From Vulcanisaeta sp. UBA163 (GTDB taxonomy: Archaea; Thermoproteota; Thermoprotei; Thermoproteales; Thermocladiaceae), in contig DAJV01000045.1 of assembly GCA_002496475.1 (NCBI GenBank), positions 287 through 29,247 on the forward strand: a DNA stretch of 28,961 nt. The letters are read 5' to 3'. The notes beneath the pieces were generated by a model. That model did not search any database. It was not told where the DNA came from and was given only the letters and a program-made list of their open reading frames with translations. Shown here one piece after another: positions 14,585 through 21,740 of this stretch (positions within the stretch are counted from its first letter, which is position 1; every line of letters starts with the position of its first letter). The position numbers were made by a program, and so were the translations under genes.

Positions 14585-15187
14585 ATGAGGATCGTAATAC
14601 TAGACAACGTTTATTCCCCGGCAGAGGATTCCTGGCAAACGGCTGAGTTACTTGGTTGGATTGTGGGTAATTACATGAGCAATAAGGAGCCGCGGGTAAT
14701 AGACGTAGGTTCAGGCACCGGCGTATTGACATTAACAGCACTACTGAGTGCAGTGAATAGGGGGCGCGTCGCGTGGGTTATTGCGATAGATCACGATCGT
14801 AACGCCGCGGTGAACACTAGGATTAACCTTGTTAACAATGAGCTTTATCAATATGCCGATGTTGTCTCGATGAATGTCATGGATGCGATCAGAGACGGGG
14901 CCCGTATTGACGTTATTGTTAGTAATCCTCCGTATCTCCCTGGGAGTTGGGATGAGGACTGGAGGATATTCGGCGGTCCCGATGGTAATAATGTGATCAG
15001 GCAATTAGTAACCAATGCATGTGGTGGTAATGCCCACTTAATTGTGTTAACGCAGTCCTCCCTGTCAAATTGGGAGGAAACCATTGAGCTGCTGAGGGAT
15101 TGTAATTATAGGTTGGTTATGATTAAGGCATCTCATTACTTTTTTGAGGATATAATAACCATGGTCTTTTTGAAGGTTAACTATTGA
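14585..15187 (+). CDS. HemK/Mtq2-like glutamine N5-methyltransferase
   Basis: A class I S-adenosylmethionine methyltransferase. In the 202-residue product (numbered from the alternative GTG at 14579) the family-specific VYSPAEDSW (11-19) precedes the cofactor loop VIDVGSGTGVLT (40-51), the acidic AIDHD (69-73) and the catalytic VSNPPYLPG (114-122). NPPY together with the VYxPxEDS start is typical of archaeal and eukaryotic Mtq2, which methylates the GGQ glutamine of release factor aRF1 with a Trm112 partner. Other archaeal members act on other substrates, so the release-factor role is likely but not certain. GGTGAGG just before ATG 14585 may be a ribosome binding site. It is translationally coupled to the upstream regulator gene. 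Confidence 0.88.
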   Translation: MRIVILDNVYSPAEDSWQTAELLGWIVGNYMSNKEPRVIDVGSGTGVLTLTALLSAVNRGRVAWVIAIDHDRNAAVNTRINLVNNELYQYADVVSMNVMDAIRDGARIDVIVSNPPYLPGSWDEDWRIFGGPDGNNVIRQLVTNACGGNAHLIVLTQSSLSNWEETIELLRDCNYRLVMIKASHYFFEDIITMVFLKVNY

Positions 15188-15200
15188 TTTTAGTTAGGTA

Positions 15201-16256
15201 TTAGCTGAACTGCTCGATTGCCAGGTTAAGTAGTGCCTCGCCAACGTCTGATGCGTACTCAGCGATCCTATAGATACTATCTAGTATTAACTTTGCTGAT
15301 GCAGCTGCCTGCGTGGTTAGGTTGTAATTAGCCAGTGCGGAACCCAGTGAATCCGTGGCTGTGCGTATTTCATACTTCACAGTATCGATTATGTAATTAA
15401 CCTCCTTAGTATCAAGTTTCTCCATCATGACCTTGCCAACGCTATTCATTATTGTTGAGTCCTTGGTGAGTAGGTCACTGAAGCTTTGCCTAAGATCCTG
15501 CGGTATTAAAAGCACGTACTTATTTTCTAGGTTGACTATTTCCCTGGCTATCTTGACGGCATGGTCAGCCGCCCTCTCTAGTGACTTATTGATTATAGCG
15601 TACTCAATAATACTCCTTGGGTCCTGAATACCAGACAAACTGAGGGCGTGCTTACTAACCAAGACCCGCTTCAACTGCCTATTTAGTAGCCAGTAGAATT
15701 TATCAACCTCATTATCCCTCTCAATTATATCCATGGCTATTGAATAGTCTCCATTCTCCATAGGGATCTTAAGGTCATCTATCATACCGACCACGGTCTT
15801 CACAAGTTTTATGATTATATCCCTAATATTAATATCAGGGACATTAACGAGGTTTTGAATGACAAGCGTGTTTCTGCCCTCCTCGATGATCTCAACGCCG
15901 GTCAGCTTCCTCCGTACAATGTCCTTAACCTGCTTCTTCAGGTTTAGTGTTGATATATCGAAGTTAAGCTTAAACAAGTCATAACCAGATAGGTAATGGG
16001 CCAGTAGGATCCTCTCGAGGTGATCCACATTAGATATGTCCTGGGTCACGTTTATTGATGACTCGAGTAGTGGCGCCTTAACCATTTTCTTGGGTACTAT
16101 AAGTAATGATAGGTCTGGCTGTGGTATTACCAACACCTCATCGCCCGGCTTAAGGTCAACCTGCCTAGTCCACTCCTTTGGTAGGGATACGATTAGTGTT
16201 GCACCGCCTGTTAATTGGACCCTCCTTGTTTCCGGCTCAAATTTCACTATAGACAT
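15201..16256 (-). CDS. PhoU-family regulator with AbrB/SpoVT-like N-terminal domain
   Basis: A protein of 351-352 residues. The N-terminus (about 1-57) has a swapped-hairpin AbrB-like DNA-binding layout, with RRVQLTGGATLIVSLPKEW then LKPGDEVLVIPQ. The rest is long helices of PhoU type, including KSLERAADHAVKIAREIV near 220 and SIYRIAEYASDVGEALLNLA at the end. PhoU proteins normally regulate phosphate uptake; no Pst transporter genes are in the window, so the target is unknown. I start at ATG 16256 rather than the adjacent GTG at 16259, because the minus-strand TATTTATA (16279-16286) is centred about 26 nt before it. The AbrB-PhoU fusion is common in archaea. Confidence 0.9.
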   Translation of the reverse strand: MSIVKFEPETRRVQLTGGATLIVSLPKEWTRQVDLKPGDEVLVIPQPDLSLLIVPKKMVKAPLLESSINVTQDISNVDHLERILLAHYLSGYDLFKLNFDISTLNLKKQVKDIVRRKLTGVEIIEEGRNTLVIQNLVNVPDINIRDIIIKLVKTVVGMIDDLKIPMENGDYSIAMDIIERDNEVDKFYWLLNRQLKRVLVSKHALSLSGIQDPRSIIEYAIINKSLERAADHAVKIAREIVNLENKYVLLIPQDLRQSFSDLLTKDSTIMNSVGKVMMEKLDTKEVNYIIDTVKYEIRTATDSLGSALANYNLTTQAAASAKLILDSIYRIAEYASDVGEALLNLAIEQFS

Positions 16257-16358
16257 CACGAACTAATAATTAGACCCCTATAAATACCTTATCCTAATAA
16301 ATCAGTAATTATTAATCACATGGTTTTTAGAGATGAAATATTTAAGCCATATTCATAC

Positions 16359-16790
16359 CTATTCTATTAAAACCTCCGTCTCAGCTATACTACCTAATTT
16401 AGGAATAATTACCTGAAGCACGCCATCCCTATAGGCCGCCTTTGCACCATCAACCTTAAGCCTCACACCAAGCTCCACCTTCCTATATACCCTAAAATTG
16501 CTTAGTCTCTCCAGCCTAGCGGCCTTACCAACAACCGGTAATGGCTGTGGCTCGGCCACAATCTCCACGTAATTATTACCAACCCTAACCTTAATACTGT
16601 CCTTCTTAACACCAGGCAGGTCAGCAAGTATTATTATTGAGTCACCATTATCAATTACATCCATAGGCGGCTCCCTAGTCACCAGCCTTGGATCAACCAC
16701 GCTAGCCAACTTACTAATTAACTCATTTATCCCAGCCTCCACCTTATTTATGCCCACCGCAATATCAGTAGTGTTTTGCTCCATCGTCAT
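16359..16790 (-). CDS. Small heat shock protein, Hsp20/alpha-crystallin family
   Basis: An ATP-independent holdase that binds unfolding proteins and forms large oligomers. The 143 residues hold an alpha-crystallin domain from about 42 to 135: PPMDVIDNGDSIIILADLPG, the strands VRVGNNYVEIVAEPQP and FRVYRKVELG, and the diagnostic AAYRDGVLQVIIPK (AxxxxGVL). The C-terminal tail LGSIAETEVLIE contains no obvious IxI/V anchor beyond VLI. The start could be ATG 16790 or the in-frame ATG 16784. The upstream 113-bp gap has an AT-rich TATA-like stretch near 16808-16820 and a perfect inverted repeat at 16845-16863. Confidence 0.93.
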   Translation of the reverse strand: MTMEQNTTDIAVGINKVEAGINELISKLASVVDPRLVTREPPMDVIDNGDSIIILADLPGVKKDSIKVRVGNNYVEIVAEPQPLPVVGKAARLERLSNFRVYRKVELGVRLKVDGAKAAYRDGVLQVIIPKLGSIAETEVLIE

Positions 16791-16903
16791 GGTTAAGTAA
16801 TAACCACGATTAATAATTACCCAAACACATTAATTAAACGATACTTCATGAATTACACATGAATAATACAGCATGTGACGAGGATGATTTGATGAAAACA
16901 CAT
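16791..16903. promoter_or_regulatory. hsp20 upstream region with a 6-7-6 inverted repeat
   Basis: This 113-bp gap lies between the hsp20 start and the stop of the flavin dehydrogenase gene. It contains the AT-rich TAATTATTAATC stretch (minus strand, near 16808-16820) at promoter distance from hsp20. Farther out is TTCATG-AATTACA-CATGAA (16845-16863), a perfect inverted repeat 55-73 bp before the hsp20 start. It could be an operator or the terminator hairpin of neither strand; it is too AT-rich to be a strong terminator. Confidence 0.35.
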
Positions 16904-18073
16904 TTAAATAACGAGTAACTCCTTAATGAGGTTACCACTGGCGAACCTATTTGGTAGGAAGGGCTTCATTATGGGATCAACAACGCCATCAGTGATATAC
17001 CTAGCAAGTAATTCAGCGGCATATGGCCCAAGCATGAAACCATGTCCTGAGAAACCTGAAAGCACGTAAACACCCTCCGGCCATGCACTTGATCTACCCA
17101 TTACATGACTGTGATCAGGGGTCATTTCGTAGTAACCAGACCATATTCTCATAACTCTTATATTCCTAAGGCTTGGGATTAACTTCACTGTTTCCCTAGC
17201 CCACGTGGTTAACCAGGTAAATGTATTTCCATACGGCAAAAAGCCCTCACCACCATCAAGCTCAACGCTACCAAGTACTTCCCCCTTCATGGTTTGCCCA
17301 ACGTATAGGTTAGTCTCAGTGTCTATTATGTATGTGTTGATTATTGGCTTCACAGGCTCCGTAATACCGATCTCCCTCCTAACGGGTTTTATCGGCATGT
17401 CTATGTTAAGGGTTTTCCTCATGACTTCCCCAGTCCATGCACCAGCCGTGAAGACCACATTCTTAGTCCTCACAAATACATCACCGCTTGAGGCACTTAC
17501 AACTCTACCATTCTCTATGCCTATGTTCTTCACCTCGGAGTATTCAAATACCTTAACGCCTAGGTCGAGGGACCTTTCGTAGTAACCCATCACCAGGTAA
17601 TCATGGTGGAAGGCACCATCCTGAGGGCCAAAGACGGCACCCACTATACCCTGTGTGTTAATGTATGGAAATCTATCCCCTAGTTCATCTACCGTGAGTA
17701 TTTGGACGGGCACGCCCATGGGCTTCCATAACTGCCCATTAAGTTTCTCATAGTGCTCAAGGACCTCCTTACGCCTGGCAAGCCATAAGTAGCCAACTCT
17801 CTCGAAGATCCCATTCCAACCAAGCTCGCCACTGAGGGCCTCCAACTTCCTAATTGCCCTGATCGCAAACTCCGTATTTTCCCTATTCCCAAAGTGAACC
17901 CTATACCTACCCGCATTCCTTGTTGAGCTTCCAGAACCGACGTAACTCTTCTCAAGAACAACAACAGAGAAACCCCTACGTGCCAGGTAGTAGGCTGTCG
18001 CCAAACCAACTATGCCTGCCCCAATGACCACGGCATCCGCCGTTAATGAGATTAACCCATGACCCTCACTCAT
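16904..18073 (-). CDS. DAO-family FAD dehydrogenase, small (beta-like) subunit
   Basis: A 389-residue flavoprotein of the D-amino-acid oxidase/glycine oxidase fold. It carries the Rossmann motif VVIGAGIVGLATAYYLA (15-31), Glu41 to bind the ribose, the loop GSGSSTRNAGRYR (46-58), the mid-chain VVFTAGAWTG (206-215) and the C-terminal GYYEMTPDHSHVMG and SGFSGHGFMLGP (339-350). Within the family it looks like the substrate-oxidising subunit of dye-linked L-proline dehydrogenase, opine oxidase or HCN synthase (HcnC). The reading follows from its partner, since the upstream gene encodes the matching alpha subunit and ends exactly where this ATG begins. GGTGAG about 4 nt before ATG 18073 can serve as a ribosome binding site. 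The amine substrate is not decidable from sequence. Confidence 0.85.
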   Translation of the reverse strand: MSEGHGLISLTADAVVIGAGIVGLATAYYLARRGFSVVVLEKSYVGSGSSTRNAGRYRVHFGNRENTEFAIRAIRKLEALSGELGWNGIFERVGYLWLARRKEVLEHYEKLNGQLWKPMGVPVQILTVDELGDRFPYINTQGIVGAVFGPQDGAFHHDYLVMGYYERSLDLGVKVFEYSEVKNIGIENGRVVSASSGDVFVRTKNVVFTAGAWTGEVMRKTLNIDMPIKPVRREIGITEPVKPIINTYIIDTETNLYVGQTMKGEVLGSVELDGGEGFLPYGNTFTWLTTWARETVKLIPSLRNIRVMRIWSGYYEMTPDHSHVMGRSSAWPEGVYVLSGFSGHGFMLGPYAAELLARYITDGVVDPIMKPFLPNRFASGNLIKELLVI

Positions 18074-19876
18074 TTACTCACCACCCGCAAGCGTTACCAT
18101 TGGTATTGATGCCTCTGGGAACCTAATCCTTGGTAAACCAAGTTCACTGGGCTTCTTTTGATATATGAAGCCTAGTATTAAGTTCGTGCTAATTAGGCAG
18201 AACTTACCCTGACAGGGACCAGTGCCTAAACCAACGGTTCTCTTTATCCTCTCCATACTTGGCAATCTTAGTGACTTATACTCCTCTTCCTCCCCATGGA
18301 GGATCCTAACCCTAATCCTCTTTCCATGCGTTAATACTCTAACGGCCTCTAGAACATCGCCTAGGGTAATATCTTCACAGAGACATAGGTATTGTCTCCC
18401 AGCACTCCTCAGGGCGTTCTCCACGTCCTCAATAGACCCAGCTGCAGCCCACATTGGCACATGCACCACATTCGGCTCGGCGTAATAACCACTACCCTGA
18501 AGCCCCTGTTCAAATCTAAGTATTACATTATAATAGGATGAATTAGTAGTAACAAGTTCCCTCTTGAACTCAGTTAGTTCCTTATCAAGGACGTCCTGGG
18601 TAACCAAGCCCTCCTTCATGCCTATGCTCAATGCAGTCACCCGTGCCTGCCTTACCACTAGGAACTCAGGTAATAAACCACCTGCATCACCAACAACGTA
18701 TACATTGCCAAGTCCAAGATCACCGGTAAAGCCTCTCCTGGGTACTAAACCACCTATTTCCGGGGCATAGGCCATGGAGACATTGAGTTGCGCCGGTAGG
18801 TCAATTACGGGAGCCCTTGCGGCACTAACAACTATGTCAACCACAACCTCCTCCCTCACCTGCCTCTTTGCCTTCCTACCCCTTATGTTTTCCAGGGCAA
18901 GCCTTAAACCATCACCTGAATCCCTCGCATCGGTTATATTCATGCCTATGAAGGACTTGATGCCGAGAGAACCAACCTTATCCCTATATAAGTCGCTTCT
19001 AATTATAGTGGAATTATCACCTAGGTAAACCTCAATGCCTGATTGAACGAGGTTCATGGCGACCCTAACACCCCAATCATCACTACCCCACACCAAGACC
19101 TTCCTAGGTCTAAAGCCCCACCACTTAACGAGTTTGAGCATCGTTAACCCGGTGAGCATTCGTGGTGTGCCATTACCGGGAAAGACCAGTGGGACTTCCC
19201 TGAAGCCCTGGGCGAGAACTAGGTACTTATAACTGAATATATATAATCTCGAGAAATCCCGGGAGTGCCCAATCACTGCATCCTCAAGGAACCCGTCAAA
19301 GACAACACCATTTAGTACAGTAGCTGTATCACTAACCTCCTTACTCAACTTGCCGATAAATTCACCGCCATGCCCTAAATCCTTAATTTCAGTGTCATCA
19401 ACCACTAGGTGTCCGCCAATGTAATTCTCACCTTCAACAATCACAACCCTCAACCCAAGCCTACTTAATTCCTTAGCTGTTGATAGACCGGCTAAGCCGC
19501 CACCCACGATTAGTACGTCGCTATTGACCTTAGTACTGGTGATCCCCTCAGGTATGTTTGGTAATTCATTAATTGTGGATCTATTTAGGGAGTTTCGGGC
19601 GATATTGCGGGCTAAGGACCATAATGATATTACTAACCTGCTCCTTGGGAATGATGATGGGCTTGCGAGGCCCCTAAATAAGGAGGGAACACTACTGGTT
19701 TTGCTTGGTGTTACTGGCTTATCGCTACATAGATCGTAATATCCAGATGAGGCCCAGTAACCCTCGCACCACCATTCACAGCATATCACACTCCTCGACT
19801 CCCCATACCTTGAGCTACGTATAATACCGTAGTTACCACGATTAAGTTCCTCAATAATCCATGGCCGTTTATTCAT
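18074..19876 (-). CDS. FAD/NAD(P)-type large (alpha-like) subunit with BFD-like [2Fe-2S] site and unusual N-terminal extension
   Basis: A 600-residue partner of the downstream DAO-type subunit. Residues about 118-425 form a pyridine-nucleotide-disulfide-type flavoprotein: SDVLIVGGGLAGLSTAKELS (119-138), a second dinucleotide site KVLVWGSDDWGVRVAM (259-274) and NVYVVGDAGGLL (391-402). The C-terminal Cys498, Cys500, Cys555 and Cys560 (CLC, then GTGPCQGKFC) match the bacterioferritin-associated-ferredoxin-like iron-sulfur site of proline/opine dehydrogenase and HCN synthase alpha subunits. Residues 1-117 are atypical, with Cys32, Cys33, Cys37 and Cys50 in an aromatic-rich stretch. No ATG, GTG or TTG occurs between the GTG at residue 30 and the FAD motif. 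A TATA-like element near 19898-19909 supports the ATG at 19876, so the extension appears genuine unless a frameshift lies upstream. Confidence 0.85.
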   Translation of the reverse strand: MNKRPWIIEELNRGNYGIIRSSRYGESRSVICCEWWCEGYWASSGYYDLCSDKPVTPSKTSSVPSLFRGLASPSSFPRSRLVISLWSLARNIARNSLNRSTINELPNIPEGITSTKVNSDVLIVGGGLAGLSTAKELSRLGLRVVIVEGENYIGGHLVVDDTEIKDLGHGGEFIGKLSKEVSDTATVLNGVVFDGFLEDAVIGHSRDFSRLYIFSYKYLVLAQGFREVPLVFPGNGTPRMLTGLTMLKLVKWWGFRPRKVLVWGSDDWGVRVAMNLVQSGIEVYLGDNSTIIRSDLYRDKVGSLGIKSFIGMNITDARDSGDGLRLALENIRGRKAKRQVREEVVVDIVVSAARAPVIDLPAQLNVSMAYAPEIGGLVPRRGFTGDLGLGNVYVVGDAGGLLPEFLVVRQARVTALSIGMKEGLVTQDVLDKELTEFKRELVTTNSSYYNVILRFEQGLQGSGYYAEPNVVHVPMWAAAGSIEDVENALRSAGRQYLCLCEDITLGDVLEAVRVLTHGKRIRVRILHGEEEEYKSLRLPSMERIKRTVGLGTGPCQGKFCLISTNLILGFIYQKKPSELGLPRIRFPEASIPMVTLAGGE

Positions 19877-19924
19877 CCAAGTCGTTTAGGCATGAAATAA
19901 TTATTAAGTTTTGTCTAAGGTACT

Positions 19925-20158
19925 CTACTGAGCCTTTGGTGTTGCGGACTTCACGTACTCATCACACTTATTACGGTATAGGCAGTAATTACATGATTGG
20001 GGCAATTCGCCGGATAATCTCCTCCTAATCAATGGGCAATGCTTTACGTAGTATTCAGGGTAGCATTTCTTGCAAATCACCAGTGAATTCCCTATGTAGG
20101 CTACCTCCCAAAACGTTATGTGTCTTCCACATATACTGCATGTGAAGCTCACTTTCAC
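19925..20158 (-). CDS. Small eight-cysteine zinc-ribbon / possible Fe-S protein
   Basis: A 77-residue protein with eight cysteines in two groups. C7-x2-C10 and C29-x2-C32 form a classic zinc ribbon. C41, then C56-x2-C59-x5-C65 (SCNYCLYRNKC) has the spacing of the four-cysteine iron-sulfur site of Cas4- and AddB-like nucleases, although no nuclease domain is present. The start is GTG at 20158. It lies 48 bp upstream of the flavin dehydrogenase operon on the same strand. Proline dehydrogenase complexes of other archaea have small ferredoxin-like subunits, so an electron-transfer or assembly partner is conceivable. The zinc-ribbon half argues equally for a nucleic-acid or protein-binding role. 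I do not recognise the exact family. Confidence 0.75.
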   Translation of the reverse strand: MKVSFTCSICGRHITFWEVAYIGNSLVICKKCYPEYYVKHCPLIRRRLSGELPQSCNYCLYRNKCDEYVKSATPKAQ

Positions 20159-20249
20159 TCACCCCTACTATATTCCTAGTAACTATTGAATTATTAAATT
20201 AAGTACTACCTATATTAATTTCCCCAGTGATGGATCATATGTTTTGATT
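20159..20249. promoter_or_regulatory. Divergent intergenic region with AT-rich TATA candidates
   Basis: This 91-bp AT-rich gap separates the eight-cysteine protein (minus) from the adenosyltransferase-like gene (plus). CTATATTAATTT (about 20209-20220) is a plus-strand TATA candidate, about 35 nt before ATG 20250. A small inverted repeat TACTA-TATTCC-TAGTA (20166-20181) sits close to the minus-strand start. I see no riboswitch-like structure, notably no cobalamin box. Confidence 0.35.
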
Positions 20250-20822
20250 ATGACTAACGTATTTATTGATTGCCTGAGGGTTGATGGATCAATAAGGTGC
20301 CCAGGAGATGGTGGATTCAGTGAAGTCATCGTGTTTGGTAGGCATATTAAGCTCAGGAAGGATCACCCAGCCATTGAACTCATGGGTAGGCTTGATGAAC
20401 TTGAGGCAAGCGCTGAGTGGGGTATTCAGGAAACCAATGGTTATGAGTTTAGGGTTATTGCTGCAATGACTGCGGCATTAAACACATACTTAGCCACCGG
20501 TGATGATTCATGGCTTAAGCCCATTAGGGAATTAATCAGTAAAACATGCGACTTAGACAGTAAGGAGTTGGGGTGGTTCATACCAGGTGACAAGAGCACT
20601 GCACTACTTAACCTGCTTAGGGTCAAGGCCAGGGAGGCAGAGAGGACTGCCGTTAAGCTACTGGATTATGACTACCTACCCAGTCACAAGGTTGGTGAAC
20701 TCATTGGAATGCTTAATCAATTAAATAAGTACATAGCCCATATGATTTTCCTAAGTAATGTCCGCGTGTTTAAGAACGTTAATGAAAAAATAAAGAACCT
20801 ACTTGATCAAGCCTCGATGTAG
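20250..20822 (+). CDS. PduO-type cob(I)alamin adenosyltransferase, divergent
   Basis: Probably attaches the adenosyl group from ATP to reduced cobalamin to give coenzyme B12. About 190 residues. The similarity is by motif order: GDGGFSEVIVFGRHIKLRKD near the start, then the helix GRLDELEASAEWG (family GtvDELNaxiG), FIPGDKSTALLNLLRVKAREAERTAVKLL (family PGGs ... RxxxRRAER), and LNQLNKYIAHMIFLSNVR (family NRLSDyLFvlaR). The RxxxRxAER core, whose arginine and glutamate contact ATP and cobalamin in relatives, is largely kept. The N-terminal ATP-binding loop is weaker than usual. ATG 20250 is preferred over the in-frame TTG at 20244. No other B12 gene is nearby, so the call rests on sequence alone. 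Confidence 0.6.
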   Translation: MTNVFIDCLRVDGSIRCPGDGGFSEVIVFGRHIKLRKDHPAIELMGRLDELEASAEWGIQETNGYEFRVIAAMTAALNTYLATGDDSWLKPIRELISKTCDLDSKELGWFIPGDKSTALLNLLRVKAREAERTAVKLLDYDYLPSHKVGELIGMLNQLNKYIAHMIFLSNVRVFKNVNEKIKNLLDQASM

Positions 20823-20857
20823 TAACCTTTATATTAATTATTTTTATGCGGAGTGTA

Positions 20858-21091
20858 ATGAGGTACACCGTTGTACTTTCAACAGTGTTGTTCATAGCGA
20901 CCATCATAATATTGATTTACTACGTCGTCTTTATGGATAATGGTCAGTTCCTTGTTGGCAATGCAAATAAGGCGCTGGACCTACTAATGCTTTCCCTCGT
21001 TGTTGTTTCAGGAATTATTACCGGCATAGTGTATTTATTTAACTCCAGAGCTGGGAAGAGTGGTGGTAATGTTCAAACCATACAGTATTGA
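20858..21091 (+). CDS. Small two-helix membrane protein
   Basis: A 77-residue protein with two hydrophobic segments: YTVVLSTVLFIATIIILIYYVV, and a second about residues 41-62 (LLMLSLVVVSGIITGIVYLF). A short loop (MDNGQFLVGNANKA) joins them, and a short polar tail follows. No family recognised. A TATA box TTTATATTA (20828-20836) is centred about 26 nt before ATG 20858. The earlier in-frame ATG at 20846 is too close to it, so I use 20858. The last 23-32 bases overlap the AMMECR1 gene, so the two are co-transcribed and probably translationally coupled. Confidence 0.7.
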   Translation: MRYTVVLSTVLFIATIIILIYYVVFMDNGQFLVGNANKALDLLMLSLVVVSGIITGIVYLFNSRAGKSGGNVQTIQY

Positions 21092-21740
21092 GGAGGGAGT
21101 ATTCCTAGTTAAGCTCGCCAGGAAGGCCGTCTATGAATACCTAAGTAGTGGTAAAGTAATACAGGCACCACCCGATACCCCGCCTAAACTACTTAAGGAT
21201 AAATACGGCGTCTTCACAACAATAGAGGTATTCATGGGCAGGGACAGGAGGGGCGAACTCAGGGGTTGCATTGGCTTTCCGCAGGCCGTTTACAATACCG
21301 TGAATGGGGTGATTAGGAGCGCCATAGCCGCCGCCACTGAGGACCCTAGGTTCGAACGCATGAGCACTGATGAGCTTAATAACGTGACGTTTGAAATTTC
21401 TGTACTGAGTTCACTCGAGCTACTAGAGCCGGGTAACCCTAGGAGTTACCCTAATAAGATCGTGGTTGGTAGGCACGGTATCGTCATACAGAAGGGCTAC
21501 TACACAGGGTTGTTACTTCCTCAGGTACCCGTTGAATATTGCTGGGACTCACTGACGTTTCTAAACGAGGGATGCATGAAGGCATTCCTACCTCCCGATT
21601 GTTGGTTAGACGAAGACGCCTCAGTGCTGGTCTATGAAGCCCAAATATTTAAGGAGGTTGAACCCAATGGTGAGGTTATTGAGCGAAACCTAATCGAGGA
21701 ATTAAAAGGGTGTAGGAATGACACTGCGAGTAAAAGCTGA
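21069..21740 (+). CDS. AMMECR1-domain protein
   Basis: A member of the AMMECR1 family, universal in archaea and eukaryotes but of unsettled biochemistry; structures show a conserved cavity, and in some archaea the domain is fused to or neighbours a MEMO-like protein. Residues 67-72 (LRGCIG) are the invariant signature, preceded by GVFTTIEVF and followed by SAIAAATEDPRF. FEISVLSSLELL, GIVIQKGYYTGLLLPQVP, and an acidic LDEDASVLVYEAQIF complete the fold. The start is ATG 21069 or GTG 21060; GTGGTGGTA just before it supplies a GGTGGT ribosome binding site. It overlaps the small membrane gene upstream and the PHP gene downstream by 23 bp. Confidence 0.93.
   Translation: MFKPYSIEEGVFLVKLARKAVYEYLSSGKVIQAPPDTPPKLLKDKYGVFTTIEVFMGRDRRGELRGCIGFPQAVYNTVNGVIRSAIAAATEDPRFERMSTDELNNVTFEISVLSSLELLEPGNPRSYPNKIVVGRHGIVIQKGYYTGLLLPQVPVEYCWDSLTFLNEGCMKAFLPPDCWLDEDASVLVYEAQIFKEVEPNGEVIERNLIEELKGCRNDTASKS

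Noticed and set aside
16851..16903. GTGACGA and TTGATGA near the end of the hsp20 upstream gap as a possible second C/D sRNA.
   Set aside because: No CTGA follows at guide distance on that strand, so the required box D and D' are absent.
19524..19739. Plus-strand open frame opposite the start of the dehydrogenase alpha gene.
   Set aside because: It has reasonable codon use, but no promoter or similarity. The minus-strand frame is continuous with a clear flavoprotein and has an upstream TATA-like element.
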